DNA of 64,000 bases, from positions 29,098,501 to 29,162,500 of the forward strand of contig NC_091666.1 in NCBI RefSeq assembly GCF_042453785.1. Reading direction: 5' to 3'. Source of the DNA: Malus domestica (lineage: Eukaryota > Streptophyta > Magnoliopsida > Rosales > Rosaceae). Under the pieces are notes generated by a model. It ran no database searches. It saw nothing but the letters and a program-made list of their open reading frames with translations, and had not been told where the DNA came from. Numbering within the stretch: the first letter of the stretch is position 1; every line of letters starts with the position of its first letter. Below, piece after piece: positions 46,310 through 57,042 of this stretch. The translations under genes were made by a program, and so were the position numbers.

Positions 46310-47340
46310 GTTACACGAGTGATAAGTAGTTATACTGTCTAAATAAAATTAAAATATTAATGCATGGAAGTCGCTGAAATATTAAACTGGAATGTGTATA
46401 ATAATTGATGGAAAATGGTCCAATGGCAACTGAGATGCATGTCACTCGCTACCTCATATTAACAGAATCCTATCAAAATATTTGCGCGTTACATTCCAGA
46501 AAGTTAAGAATTCAACTTCACTGTTTATTTTATGAAAATGGGGTATCACACAGCACAACTATTTCTCTTTGAGAGCTACTACCGACCGTCTTAGTCTGTC
46601 CTTGTTAAACCTGTACAAGAGTCGGTTTTATTGGTTTTTGACAAATAATACGATAATTCACAATAAACTACGTGAAAGGGGATTCAAAAGTGGGTTCTCA
46701 GGTGCAAATGTGATTTCTCTTCATCAATTGAACTCCAAACTAGTTACATGCGGCGTTTCTTGATATATTGAAATTAGAAAGCAGATATTTACGCTAAGAA
46801 TCCATGGCTAATTTTCTGAGGAAGGAAAGAGGGATACGAGTGATATTTAGTTATATTGTTTTATGTAAATGACAAGTTGACCATTGTGGATATATATATT
46901 ATACGCATGCAAGTTATGAAATATATAAACTGGAATGTGTAGAGTAATTGATGGGAAATGGTCAACAATTTCCAGCTAGTTAAGAATTCAACTTCACTCT
47001 TTAATTTATAAAAATGGTGCATCACTTGGCACAACTTATATATTTCTCTTTGAGAGCTGCTACCGACCTTTTTAATCGTCTCTTGTTCTACCTAATCTCA
47101 GCCGGTCCTTATTCCACCTAACTAGGAGGGACACGATACATAGGTGGATGACTTTTGGTATGTATTTATTTTGTAAGCATGAGATCTTAAGTTTGACTCG
47201 TATACAGTGGAAGGTCTTCCTTGTTGTATCTCTTAGCCTAAATCTCTACTTTCTAATTTCACTATATCAAGGAACACTGCACGTAAGTAGTTCAATTGAT
47301 TAAGAGAAATCACATTTGCACCTAAGAACCCACTTTCTGG
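46310..47340 (-). repeat. flanks of a lost P450 copy
   Basis: 46,798–47,060 repeats the P450 5' flank, including the first codons (ATGGATTCT, then TAG) at about 46,805. The rest of the gene is absent. 46,690–46,735 and 47,285–47,337 are inverted copies of each other (GTGGGTTCTCAGGTGCAAAT and its inverse). This is what remains of a tandem copy between the two P450 loci. Confidence 0.75.
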
Positions 47341-47619
47341 TGAAGAAATGAGTTCTTATATTATACAGTGCATGTCTTATTCATGACAGAAGGCTAATTT
47401 CTCACACGCCAGAACTTAGTAATTAAACAATACTAATTCATAGACAGACTTGAGGTTCAAGGAATAAAAGTTGACTTTAAACTTTTCATGGTGTCATACT
47501 AGTAGACTTATGGACAACAAAATTAACAACAGATTTTTTGAATAACTTACAAGTTCTGAACCATTTCGAACGAATTTTTCTACCGGCTGACGAGGCATGT
47601 TATTGTGCAACATAGCTTG

Positions 47620-50086
47620 TCAATGATATGCAGGTCTAGCAGCTAGAAATAAAGGAACTTTCTTGCCAACTGTAAGGCCTGTTGTGATTGGCTCATATTT
47701 TGAGTTGGCAACAATTAAGTGACTTTGTGTGTTATGCTTTCGGAGTAGTGACCAAATGTGGCCATATCTCATTTCGGCTAATAGTGGAAGACAATGATGA
47801 TGTTTGCTTGGGATTCTTTTGTTTTGGCCTTTTTTCTTGGTTTCCCATTTGCATGCCACGTGAGTGGCTTTGGGGTTTGAGTAAAAGGCAAAGGGAGCAT
47901 GATGCATCATCATTATGTTTGTGGAAAAAGGAAAGGTTGATTTATTTTTCTTCTCCATTTATTTGCAAAGAGCCGAAGAGGAGAGGGTGGAAAAGAGAGC
48001 ATCCAAGGGGGAGAGCATTCGGCTCTCCCATGGGAAAGCATGAACACGGATGAGAGAAAATCAAGAGAGCTAGAGTGAAAAGTATTCTAGTGAAAGAACT
48101 CTTGGGGTAGAGTGAGGCTCTTGGGAAAATTCTATGAGTGGGTGTGCAAGGGATTCAGGATTGGGTTATGTTGATTTAACTCATACGTACTTGTACTGTT
48201 ATTCTCATAGTGAAGAGCAATATCTCTCCGAGGATGTAGGCAGGATTTTTGCCGAACCTTGTAAATTTCTCGGTGTCTTTATTTCTTGTATTTTATTTTG
48301 CTCAACTGAGTGTGATTTGGTGAGGTTGTAATCTGAATCTCGTTTCCACACTGACGAACGGGCCAAGGCACAACAAGGCCAGTAGCCTCTCCCATGTCCA
48401 AGTCTTCTATTCTCACCCCGTGAGGTAGTTCCCAGTCGAAACAATAAAGCAGATTCGCGAGCGCAAGCTCAATCAGTTTCACACCAAAGTTGATACCAGG
48501 ACAACCCCTCATTCTGGCGCCAAATGGTAAAAGTTCAAAATGGTTTCCTTTGTAGTCAATTGAGCTGTCCATGAATCTCTCAGGCAAGAATTCTTTTGGA
48601 TTCTCCCAACATTTCGGGTCATTTCTTATCATTTTTGCATGCACAAACACCATTGTATTGGCAGAAATTTCGAACCCTTCTATCATGCAACTCTGTAATG
48701 TTTCTCTTGGAACTAGTAATGGCACCGGTGGGTGTAGTCTAAAACTCTCCTTCATGACCAACTCTAGGTGCATGAGTTTGGGCAGATCACTTTCTTCCAC
48801 CACCTGTTTTCCCTTCAAAACTTCTCTCACCTCGTCTTGTGCTTTGCTCAATGCGCGGGGGTTCCGAATCAATTCAACCATTGTCCATACCAGTGTGGCT
48901 GTGGAAGTATCAGCCCCTGGCACCCTGCAATAAACATGTCCTGCAAGAAAATATTTCACAATTATTATCCGTCTCCCAAGCCAGCTAAATTAATTTATAA
49001 AACCATACCAACAATAGTCTCAAGTTCAAATTGTTACACAACCATTGGACTCCTAAAGCTTAATTTGTTTGGAAATGGGCTAACAATGTGTATGTTAACA
49101 CAATATCATTGAAGTAATTGAAAAAAGAAGAAGAAAATCATAATACCAATTAAGTAACATATCTTCAAATGCCAGAAGAAAGAAAATGCAACATACGGTT
49201 AGAACACGCTTAATTTGGTCAGAAGTGAGGGCTTGGTCAGAAGTGAGGACGATTGTTTGACTGGGATCGTTCTGAACTCGAAGGAGTACGTCAAAAAGAT
49301 CTTCATGCTCCGGTTTAGGCCTTTTCAGATCAAGGTGTTCTTCAATCACTCTGTCATAGAGATTGTCCAAGCCTTTAAAACACTTTTCTATCTTTTGATC
49401 AAGGCCATTGAACTTGTTTAGCCAACTTATCCACGGTCGGAAGTCTGATACACCATATCCTCCCAACATGGCCCTTGTCTCTTTAAGCTACTCATGAAGT
49501 CTGTTCTTTCCGATCTCTCCTTCAGCATCATACTTTTTACCAAACGCCAAACGACTCAAAACATTGTTTGCCAAGAAAAGTGTAAGTTCACTGATATTGA
49601 CTGGACCCTTACAATGCTTGGTAGATTTGAGCATAAGTCCGACCTCTTCATCCCTCACAGACTGAAACATTTGAACCCTTTTTGCACTAAGCAGTTTGAA
49701 GATCACAATCTTTCTAACCTCCCTCCAATACTCCCCATAGGGATTAAATGATAACAGAGTCATAGCTAAAGCTTCTTTGGAATATATAAGGTCAGTCGAC
49801 CTGAAAAAATAAGGTCATGAGTTTTGAAGATCTCTCTTGCCATATGAGATGAGAAGACCACTAGAGTGGATACCGAGCCTAATTGTAAAAACATGAGATC
49901 TCTATATTTGGCGGCTAGGCGCTCAAGGACTTGATGGGGTAAGCCGCCATCGGAGAGCTTGTGAAGGTTGCCAATGAGAGGCCGCCTCCTTGCTTGAGAA
50001 GCAATACTTTTCTTTCTATGTTTGATCAAGATCAAGAAAATAAAGGGTACGAGGAAAACAAGGAGTATGAGGACTTGAGAATCCAT
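47620..50086 (-). pseudogene. CYP71-type P450 pseudogene
   Basis: Paralog of the 44.5–46.3 kb gene with the same two-exon plan. Lesions on the minus strand: seven codons of the proline hinge are missing (SQARRRPLIGN); a frameshift and stop follow IPKKL at about 49,768; a TAG interrupts after RLHE at about 49,489; an 18-bp tandem duplication adds a second LTSDQ near 49,225; and the exon 2 start is altered (ADTSTATLVW keeps the I-helix). The heme loop reads PFGARMRGCPG. The last 20 codons (GLTVGKKVPLFLAARPAY) are cut off by a 696-bp solo LTR at 47,680. Not functional. Confidence 0.93.
47680..48375 (+). mobile_element. solo Copia-type LTR, 696 bp, in P450 exon 2
   Basis: TGTTGTG…CACAACA ends, flanked by AGGCC on both sides (47,675–47,679 and 48,376–48,380). 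The right half (ATATCTCTCCGAGGATGTAG, GCCGAACCTTGTAAATTTCT) resembles R/U5 of plant Copia LTRs. No internal sequence. Frames inside it are not genes. Confidence 0.92.
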
Positions 50087-50170
50087 GGCTATATTTTGTG
50101 AGGATGGAAACAGGGATTACAAGTGATAAGTAGTTAAGATGGCAAGTTGATCATTTGGATATATTAAATA

Positions 50171-50317
50171 GGTGGTGCTATTCATACACACTTTTTTACC
50201 TCCACATATCCCTTTTAGTTTTCGATCGTTGGATCAAAAGAATTGAAAAAGATCAAATGATATAAATTAACAAGAGTCGTGTAAGAAGTAAAAATGGGTG
50301 TGTAGATAACACCATCC
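50171..50317. mobile_element. 150-bp MITE copy
   Basis: Left end GGTGGTGCTATTCATACACA and right end's inverse GGATGGTGTTATCTACACAC are inverted repeats. Same family as 5,279–5,426. Confidence 0.7.
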
Positions 50318-50361
50318 TATTAAATATTATGCGCGGAAGTCAATGAAATATATAAACTGGA

Positions 50362-50513
50362 GGGTAATGCTATAGACTAAATTTGTAGATAAAGTTTGTA
50401 AATTAATAACATGGAAGTTGATAATTAGATTTTTACTTAAGTGTTGATTAACATACTTATTTCTTATTGGTAACATATTATTTTGTTTGCAAATTTAATC
50501 TACCTAATATTAA
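50362..50513. mobile_element. MITE copy (second copy at 13.8 kb)
   Basis: TAGACTAAATTTG on the left and CAAATTTAATCTACCTA on the right are inverted. It aligns with 13,803–13,943. Confidence 0.65.
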
Positions 50514-50630
50514 TCTAAACTGGAATGTGTATTTATAGTTGATGGAAAATGGTCAACAATTTCTAACTGAGATGCAGTCACTCATTACCTTATATTAGTA
50601 GAATCCTATCAAAAGATTCATGTTACTCAT

Positions 50631-50970
50631 TGTTGATGCACAAAACCGGAAGGGTCTTGGAACAACGTAAATCCGACCGTGAATCTGCAAGAAAGTAAAG
50701 AACACAAGATGTATCATGGTTCACCCCAATATTTGGGCTACGTCCACACTGATATTGTATTTCTCTGTTTGTGAGAGGACTGTGAGGGAGATAGAGCTTT
50801 GTAATGTGAGAGTGAGGCTTGAGGTTTGTGAGGATGAGGAGGCTCTTTTATAGAATAAGGGCTCCTCACTTATTACATATTTGCCCATTCATTTATTACA
50901 TAATTAAATTTGAGTCCCCCGAGTATTTATACGAGGTCTAAATACGAACGCCCTAAGTATGGTATAAACA
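50631..50970 (-). repeat. Element A 3' LTR
   Basis: 340 bp; TG…CA; the inverse strand carries TTCTATAAAAGAGCC, the TATA region. Confidence 0.92.
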
Positions 50971-51184
50971 GTAGTCCCCCAAGTCTTTAGTCAAGAGAGT
51001 CTTTTGGCTAGAGACTTGAAATTCAGTCCATGTATGGGTCGAAGTAACTAGATGTCGTCTAGGACTGAAACTCGATATGAGGTAGTGCTCAATCTAAAAT
51101 GATGCTCAACTAGAAGTAGCACATGTTGCGAGGCTGCTCGGCTTGTGGCTTATGTTGCCTTGGTTGGCTCGGCTTGTGGCGTTG

Positions 51185-51790
51185 AAGGTGAGGGAGTCCC
51201 TTTTATAGAATAAGGGCTCGTTCCTCATACATAAATGATGGGCTAGAGTTGATGCTCGCGACGAGGCAGTTGCTCAGTAGGCGGCGATGCTCTCTAATGA
51301 TGGTGAGGGAGTCCCTTTTATAAAATAAGGGTTCGCTCCTCAATACATAAGTGATGGGTTAGAGTTGATGCTCGCGGCGAGACGGTTGCTCATTAGGCGG
51401 CAATGCTCTCTAATGATGGTGAGGGAGTACCCTTTTATAAAATAAGAGCTCACTCCTTAATACATAATTGATGGGTTAGAGTTGATGCTCGTGACGAGGC
51501 GGTTACTCAGCTGGCGGCGATGCTCTCTAATGATGGTGAGATAGCCCCTTTTATAGAATAAGGGCTCGCTCCTCAATACATAAATGATGGATTAGGAGTG
51601 ATACTCGCGGCGAGGTGGTTGCTCAGCTGGCGGCGATGCTATCTAATGATGGTGAGGGAGTCCCTTTTATAGAATAAGGGTTCGCTCCTCAATACATAAA
51701 TAATGGGTGCTCTCTAATGAAAGTGAGGGAGTCCATTTTATAGAATAAGGGTTCGATCCTTAATACATAAATAATAGGCTAGAGTCCCCC
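51185..51790 (-). repeat. Element A: six TATA-like repeats, about 117-bp unit
   Basis: CCTTTTATAGAATAAGGG-type words recur at about 51,198, 51,313, 51,430, 51,547, 51,662 and 51,733. In element sense each reads CTTATTCTATAAAAGGGACT, matching the TATA region of the LTR. The rest of the unit has GATGCTCTCTAATGATGGTG and ACATAAATGATGGG. Confidence 0.9.
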
Positions 51791-51954
51791 AAGTATTTTT
51801 CATGAGGCCCAGTTGCGGAAGCCCAATATATGGTACATAGTGTAGTCCCCCAAGTCTTCAGTCAATAGACGCTGTGGGCTGGAGACTTCAAATTCAATCC
51901 ATGTATGGGCCGAAATAGCGGTTGTTCGAAGGCGGTATTTGTAGACCATGCACT

Positions 51955-52072
51955 GAAGCTTTGTAAGTGAAGCTTTTCAAGTGACGCTTTGAAGCTGGAG
52001 CTTTTGTAAATAAAGCTTTTTGAAGCTGGAGCTCTCGAAGCTGGAGCTCTGTAAATGAAGCTTTCGAAGCTG
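51955..52072 (-). repeat. Element A: AAGCTT-rich repeats
   Basis: Repeats of GAAGCTGGAGCTCT and TTGTAAATGAAGCTTT. The counterpart in element B is 58,919–59,135. Confidence 0.85.
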
Positions 52073-52300
52073 ATTGACATGAGTGATGCTTATGAATGTT
52101 TATGTTGATTGACATGAGTGATGCTCATAGATGTTGACATGAGTGATGCTCATGAATGTTGACATGAGTGATGCTCATGAATGTTGACATGAATGATGCT
52201 CATGAATGTTGACATGAATGATGGTCATGAATGTTTATGTATGATTGACATGAGTGATGCTCATGAGTGTTTATGTATGATTGACATGAGTGATGCTCAT
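52073..52300 (-). repeat. Element A: hairpin repeat array
   Basis: About nine units of TGACATGAGTGATGCTCATG plus spacer. CATGAG…CTCATG arms pair around a five-base loop in each unit. The counterpart in B is 58,715–58,918. Confidence 0.88.
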
Positions 52301-52309
52301 ATATAATTT

Positions 52310-52560
52310 TAGAGTACTGGACGTACTTTTGATCACCTGGTTAGTGATAATAGCGGCAGGGTGTCGAATAAATTTGGAGCCATAGGGCCTGGCTCTTTTG
52401 GGCATATGGGCCTTCGCCATCCATATAACATTCCAGCCCATTATTTTGGGCTTGCCGTTTTTTTATTTTATTTTTTATTATTATTATTACCCTCTGATGG
52501 GGTTATACAGATGTCTCCGAAAGATAAATAAATTACATCATTCAAAAATAAATCCGACCC
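52310..52560 (-). repeat. conserved spacer shared by elements A and B
   Basis: In element sense: ATGATGTAATTTATTTATCT, TTTCGGAGACATCTGTATAA, GGCGAAGGCCCATATGCCCA and GTGATCAAAAGTACGTCCAG. It aligns with 58,333–58,540 of element B. Confidence 0.85.
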
Positions 52561-52824
52561 CCCTCTGCTCAATGGGTCACGCCCATAATTCCCTTTTCTG
52601 CATGCCATCACCACCGCAATTATGTCTGCTTCTTTTTATCTTCTTTTGCTTTATGCTTTTACTTTATGCTTTTTCTTTCTGCTTTCTGCTTTTGTTTTTC
52701 TTTTCCACTGCACCTCTCTCTGTCTCTGTCTCTGCTTTGCTGTCATGCATGTGCACACTATCTTTTGCCGTTACTACTTTGTCAGACGCTCCAATTTGCA
52801 CCTTTTTTATGGCCCAAAATTGTA

Positions 52825-53013
52825 CTAACACCACATCTTAGAATACTTGCAGTACATTTCTTTCAAATCCAGTCGTAAATCCTTCAGTTCACCTTTCTCG
52901 ATTCCAGCTTCAGAAGGGAACTTTTTCAAGGTTTTGGAGAACCCATTGTTTTCCAGGAACCGAGCCACAGCGCAGAGGATAACAAAGGAACTAACACCTC
53001 TAAATCTAGAATC
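52825..53013 (-). pseudogene. captured LisH-like coding fragment
   Basis: An open minus-strand stretch of about 60 codons ends with TAG at 52,825–52,827. It includes VARFLENNGFSKTLKKF, then SEAGIEKGELKDL and DLKEMYCKYSKM. This resembles the N-terminal LisH-type region of plant Srp40/NOLC1-like nucleolar proteins (FLE..GFSKTLKKF.SEA). The identification is from motif memory and is moderate. It lies in element sense just downstream of the SF3B6 piece and has no intron in this stretch. Confidence 0.55.
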
Positions 53014-53124
53014 CCAAATAGCATATTACACAATCCAGAATAAAAATAATCCGGAATAGTATAATCAGATAATCCCAGCATCCAAACATCACAAAATTAA
53101 CCAGAAGAGCGGCCAGAGAAATCG

Positions 53125-53474
53125 CTTATCTTTGGTGGAGACGCCGTACTTCTTCTACATCCTGGTGATCTCTTCCTCCTTCTTCTTCGTGTCGGACTTC
53201 TTGCCCATATTCGCCTGCTGGTAGTAGAGCACGATGAGGTAACATTTTGCGAAGTTGAAGCCGGAAAGGTGATCCACCGTCGTTTTGGCGTCGTAGATGT
53301 CCTCGTAAACGACAAATGCAGTGCCTTTGGTGTCCTTGTTCGTCCCGATGCGAATCTGCGGTATTGCGCGTACTTTCCCAAGATGTCATACATCTCCTCG
53401 CTCGAAATGTTGAAGGGGAGGTTGCGGACGTAGAGCACGTGGTTGACTTCCGGAAAGAGGCGGGTGTTGACTTT
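53125..53474 (-). pseudogene. SF3B6: captured SF3B6 (p14) splicing-factor cDNA fragment
   Basis: NTRLFPEVNHVLYVRNLPF, then SSEEMYDILGKY in one frame, continues in the next frame as GTAFVVYEDIYDAK, TVDHLSGFN, YLIVLYYQQA, KKEEEI and YGVSTKDK. This covers nearly all of the roughly 125-aa SF3b 14-kDa subunit, an RRM protein of the U2 snRNP that contacts the branch-point adenosine. A one-base deletion near 53,358 shifts frame, a TAG lies in the KLQEKYG region, and the native stop is lost. No introns, and it is in element sense, so capture through RNA is likely. The parent gene is not in the window. Confidence 0.88.
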
Positions 53475-53842
53475 AACTTGAATCTAGAGCAGATGGAAGG
53501 CCTATTGCATCATTCCGGATCGGCCAAACCTCGAGTTCTGCGTAGTTTCCAGTGTTTTCCGATTCTCCTTCGGTGGTGGTAGTGGGGGTGGTGTTTCTTT
53601 TAGCTTTTGAGAGAGAGAAAGTGTAGAGAGAGAGAGATGGCGTCTGTGATCTAGTTGCGCCTTTGATGGAGTTTAGTCTAAGCAAGAGAAGGTGGATCAG
53701 AAAGTAAATGGAAAAGCACTGGCTGTGAGGAGGACAAATTAGAATATTGGTGTGGTGTTTGGTTTTCTTGGGTTTTTGTAGATTTTGCAGATCCACGGAG
53801 GAGGTGAAAAAATGAGAGAGAACCGACACAACTTTTCGTATC

Positions 53843-53864
53843 GTTTCCCACAGACGGCGCCAAA
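53843..53864 (-). other. Element A primer-binding site
   Basis: The inverse reads TTTGGCGCCGTCTGTGGGAA, next to the 5' LTR; the same sequence follows the 5' LTR of element B. Confidence 0.85.
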
Positions 53865-54204
53865 TGTTGATGCACAAAACCGGAGGGGTCTTGGAACAAC
53901 GTAAATTCGACCGTGAATCTGCAAGAAAGTAAAGAACACAAGATGTATCGTGGTTTACCCCAATGTTTGGGCTACGTCCACACTGATATTGTATTTTTCT
54001 GTTTGTGAGAGGATTGTGAGGGAGAGAGAGCTTTGTAATGTGAGAGTGAGGCTTGAGGTTTGTGAGGGTGAGGAGGCCCTTTTATAGAATAAGGGTTCCT
54101 CACTTATTACATATTTGCCCCTTCATTTATTACATAATTACATTTGAGTTCCCCGAGTATTTATACGAGGTCTAAATACGGAGGCCCTAAGTATGGTACA
54201 AACA
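53865..54204 (-). repeat. Element A 5' LTR
   Basis: 340 bp, same length as its partner, with scattered substitutions. Ends GGTACAAACA before CTCAT. Confidence 0.92.
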
Positions 54205-54209
54205 CTCAT

Positions 54210-55647
54210 TATCACTGAAATATAAAATGGAATGTGTATATTAATTGATGGAAGTGGTCCAAAGTCAACTGAGATTCATGTTACTCATTACCTCATATTA
54301 GCAGATTCCAATCAAAAGATTTGCGGCGTTAATTTCGAGCAAGTTACTTAAGAAATCAACATCACTGTTTATTCTATAAAAATGGTGTATCATTTGGCAC
54401 AACGTATTTCTCTTTTGAGAGCTTCTGCCGACCTTCTCTGTCGGGACTCGATCCTTGTTCTACCTAATCTCAGTCGGTCCTTGTACTACCGAATCTCATT
54501 CGGTCCTTGTTCTATCTAAGTAGGAGGGAGTAAGCATGTGGTATAAAGTTTGATTCATGTGTAGTTGAAGGTCGTCCATGTTGTATAGCTTAGCCTAAAT
54601 CTCTACTGCACGTAAGTAGCTTGTACCTCGATTAGTTGAGAATATTCACTTTTATACCTGATAACCTGTGTCTGAATCTCCTTCTCCGTAGTTTATGTAG
54701 ATTTATCTATCGTTTATAAAAAACAAAATTCTCACCCTATTTTAATTTCATATTACAGTAGTGATAAACTCGATCTATATAATTCTTGCTCTTTCTTATA
54801 ATATGATAAATGATTATCTGGTCCCAATTAATTGTCAAGTGGAAAAGGCCTAAAACAGTTGCTAGAACCGGAAATTAGTGGATTGTGAGAGGTAGGAGAA
54901 GAAAAACAAAGTCTGGTCACACCCAAATGAAAATTATTTCAAGCTGGCCTCAAGGCGAACAAGGACGTATCTTAGGCCTCACTTGAAACTATGCCGAATA
55001 TTTTTTCCATATCTTTATTCATAGTATTCTTAATAATCGTATACTCAACAAAAGAGATTGAAAACCAAAATTTGCTTATATGGTTACATTAAAAATAAAT
55101 TTGCATGGAAACTCATTTAATAATTTCTACTGATAATAAATAAAATTGAATTATCTTTACTACATCGAGAGTATTTTTAAACAATTGTATAATATATCAT
55201 AAGACGCTTTACCGCAATTGCGGAACACAATTATGTCAAAAAGTTACACAGCTTAATGTGTTTTTTTTCCTTCTTCTGTAGTATTCTTTGTTATTATTCT
55301 TGAATTAATCTCTTATTTCCCCCTGTTTTATAGGCATGGGTTAAAGGATCAATGGATCTGGATTCCGAAATTTGACGTTGGTAATGAATTCGACCATGGA
55401 ACACTTTCCAGAAAGTTCATGAATTTCACAATTATATGACGAAGAAGAAACAATGAAAAGCAAGTACAGAAAAAGAAATGAGTTCTTGTATTATACAATG
55501 CATGTCTTATTCATGACAGGAGGCTAATTTCTCACACGCCAGAACTTAGTAATTAAACAATACTAATTCCTAGACTTGAGGTTCAAGGAATAAAAATTGA
55601 CTTAAAACTTTTCGTGATATCATAAATTTTTTAGACTTAATGATAAC
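54210..55647 (-). repeat. flanks of a third P450 unit, gene missing
   Basis: 54,215–54,440 repeats the P450 5' flank (AATGGAATGTGTATA, GCACAACGTATTTCTCTTT). 55,470–55,620 repeats the 3' flank of both P450 loci (AAATGAGTTCTTGTATTATA, CTCACACGCCAGAACTTAGT). 54,700–55,430 between them is AT-rich, without P450 coding sequence. Confidence 0.75.
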
Positions 55648-56365
55648 TGATGAGTAGATTTTATATTATATTTTACCCTAATCTTAGTATATTTTGGTTA
55701 ATATTTTGGAAGAATTTTGATACTTTGAATTGTATTTTCAATATAGGACTTTCGACTTCCTCTGGAGCAAAACAAGACCAAATGGACGAATTTTGGAGTA
55801 ATTCCAGTTGGAGGACGTTCGTGAGTCACTTAGCTTGATTGTATCAAAATTTGGGATTTTTCCACCAAGCGGTTATTTTCTGGCGATAAAATAAAGGAGT
55901 GATGGGGGGTGCTGGAAAATGGCGTTTCTGGGTTTAAATTGCGTTTTTGGAGCCCAAGATAACTTCGGATGGGTTCGTGGCATTCTGGAGAAGTGTTCAG
56001 AATATTCCAAACATTAAATCCAGCTATATGGGGCCAGTTTTGGAGCAGCTTATGGGTCCAAAATGTGGCTGTTCAAATTTTAGGCGAATTTTACCATTTA
56101 ATTTAGGGTTATGTTTCCTATTTTATTTGATTATTATATTTAGTTTCCTAGTGGGAATAAAGGACCTGTTTTTAGGGTTTGTGTGGGGGCTTAGCAGATA
56201 TATTGCTTGGCCGTCTACCATTTTGAGACTACGCTTTATTTCATGCAATTTTGGAGACAGAGAGAATTGTTAGGGTTTTTGGAGATTTTCTACTTTAAGG
56301 TGTTTTCAATCATTTTCTTAATAATATTTTCTATGATTTCAATTATGAATATGGGTAACTAATTT

Positions 56366-56686
56366 TGTTTATACCATATTTAGGGCCTCGTATTTAGACC
56401 TCGTATAAATACTCGAGGGACTTAAATGTAATTATGTAATAAAGGAAGGGGCAAATATGTAATTAGGGGAGGAGCCCTTATTCTATAAAAGGGCCTCCTC
56501 ACCCTCACAAACCCTAAGCTTTAAGCTCTCTCTCTCTCCCTCTTCAACAGAGAAATACAATACAATCAGTGTGGACGTAGCCCAAACCTTGGGGTGAACC
56601 ACGATACATCTTGTGTTATTTACATTTCATGCAGATTCACGGTCGGATTTACGTTGTTCCAAGACCTCCGGTTTTGTGCATCAACA
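56366..56686 (+). repeat. Element B 5' LTR
   Basis: 321 bp, TGTTTATACC…GCATCAACA. TATA region TTCTATAAAAGGGCC near 56,480. Homologous to the element A LTRs in inverse. Confidence 0.9.
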
Positions 56687-56708
56687 TTTGGCGCCGTCTG
56701 TGGGAAAC
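56687..56708 (+). other. Element B primer-binding site
   Basis: TTTGGCGCCGTCTGTGGGAA directly after the LTR. Confidence 0.85.
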
Positions 56709-57042
56709 GACACAAAAAACTATGTCGGTTCTCTTTCATTTTTCATCTCACCATCGTGAAACCTCACCACAATATCCACCGTGAATCTGCAGAACCCATC
56801 TCTAAAAAATGCAGAAATAAAAACACCCAAACTCAACCACAGTTTCTTCTCTCCCCTCACCAACCCATTTCAAATCCTTCGATCCTTCCAGAAAGATTAG
56901 CCTGAGCAGCGTCAGGTGTGGTGCAGTTGCAGACACCGAACCGCCTCTCCTGCCACTTAACGAAGATCAGGCGTGAAGTCGTTGTTCACCACGTGGATGT
57001 ACCCGCGTCTGCACCGCGGCATATGCTGCACCAGCGCCACAC

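Larger units (their letters stand above)
50631..54204 (-). mobile_element. Element A: non-autonomous LTR retrotransposon with captured genes
   Basis: 3,574 bp. Two 340-bp LTRs (50,631–50,970 and 53,865–54,204) start TGTTGATG and end AAACA. The perfect 5-bp target duplication is CTCAT (50,626–50,630 and 54,205–54,209). The PBS lies next to the right LTR, so the element reads minus. There is no gag, RT or integrase. Instead it holds, in element order, a 5' leader, an SF3B6 fragment, a LisH-like fragment, a purine-rich stretch, a conserved spacer, hairpin repeats, AAGCTT repeats and TATA-like repeats. It inserted in the 5' flank of a former P450 copy. Confidence 0.93.

Noticed and set aside
47688-48053. 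121-codon plus-strand frame
   Set aside because: Lies wholly inside the solo LTR with AGGCC target duplication; no protein motif.
52398-52841. 147-codon plus-strand frame rich in Phe and Leu
   Set aside because: It is the antisense of the purine-rich spacer in element A; hydrophobicity comes from the CT-rich strand.
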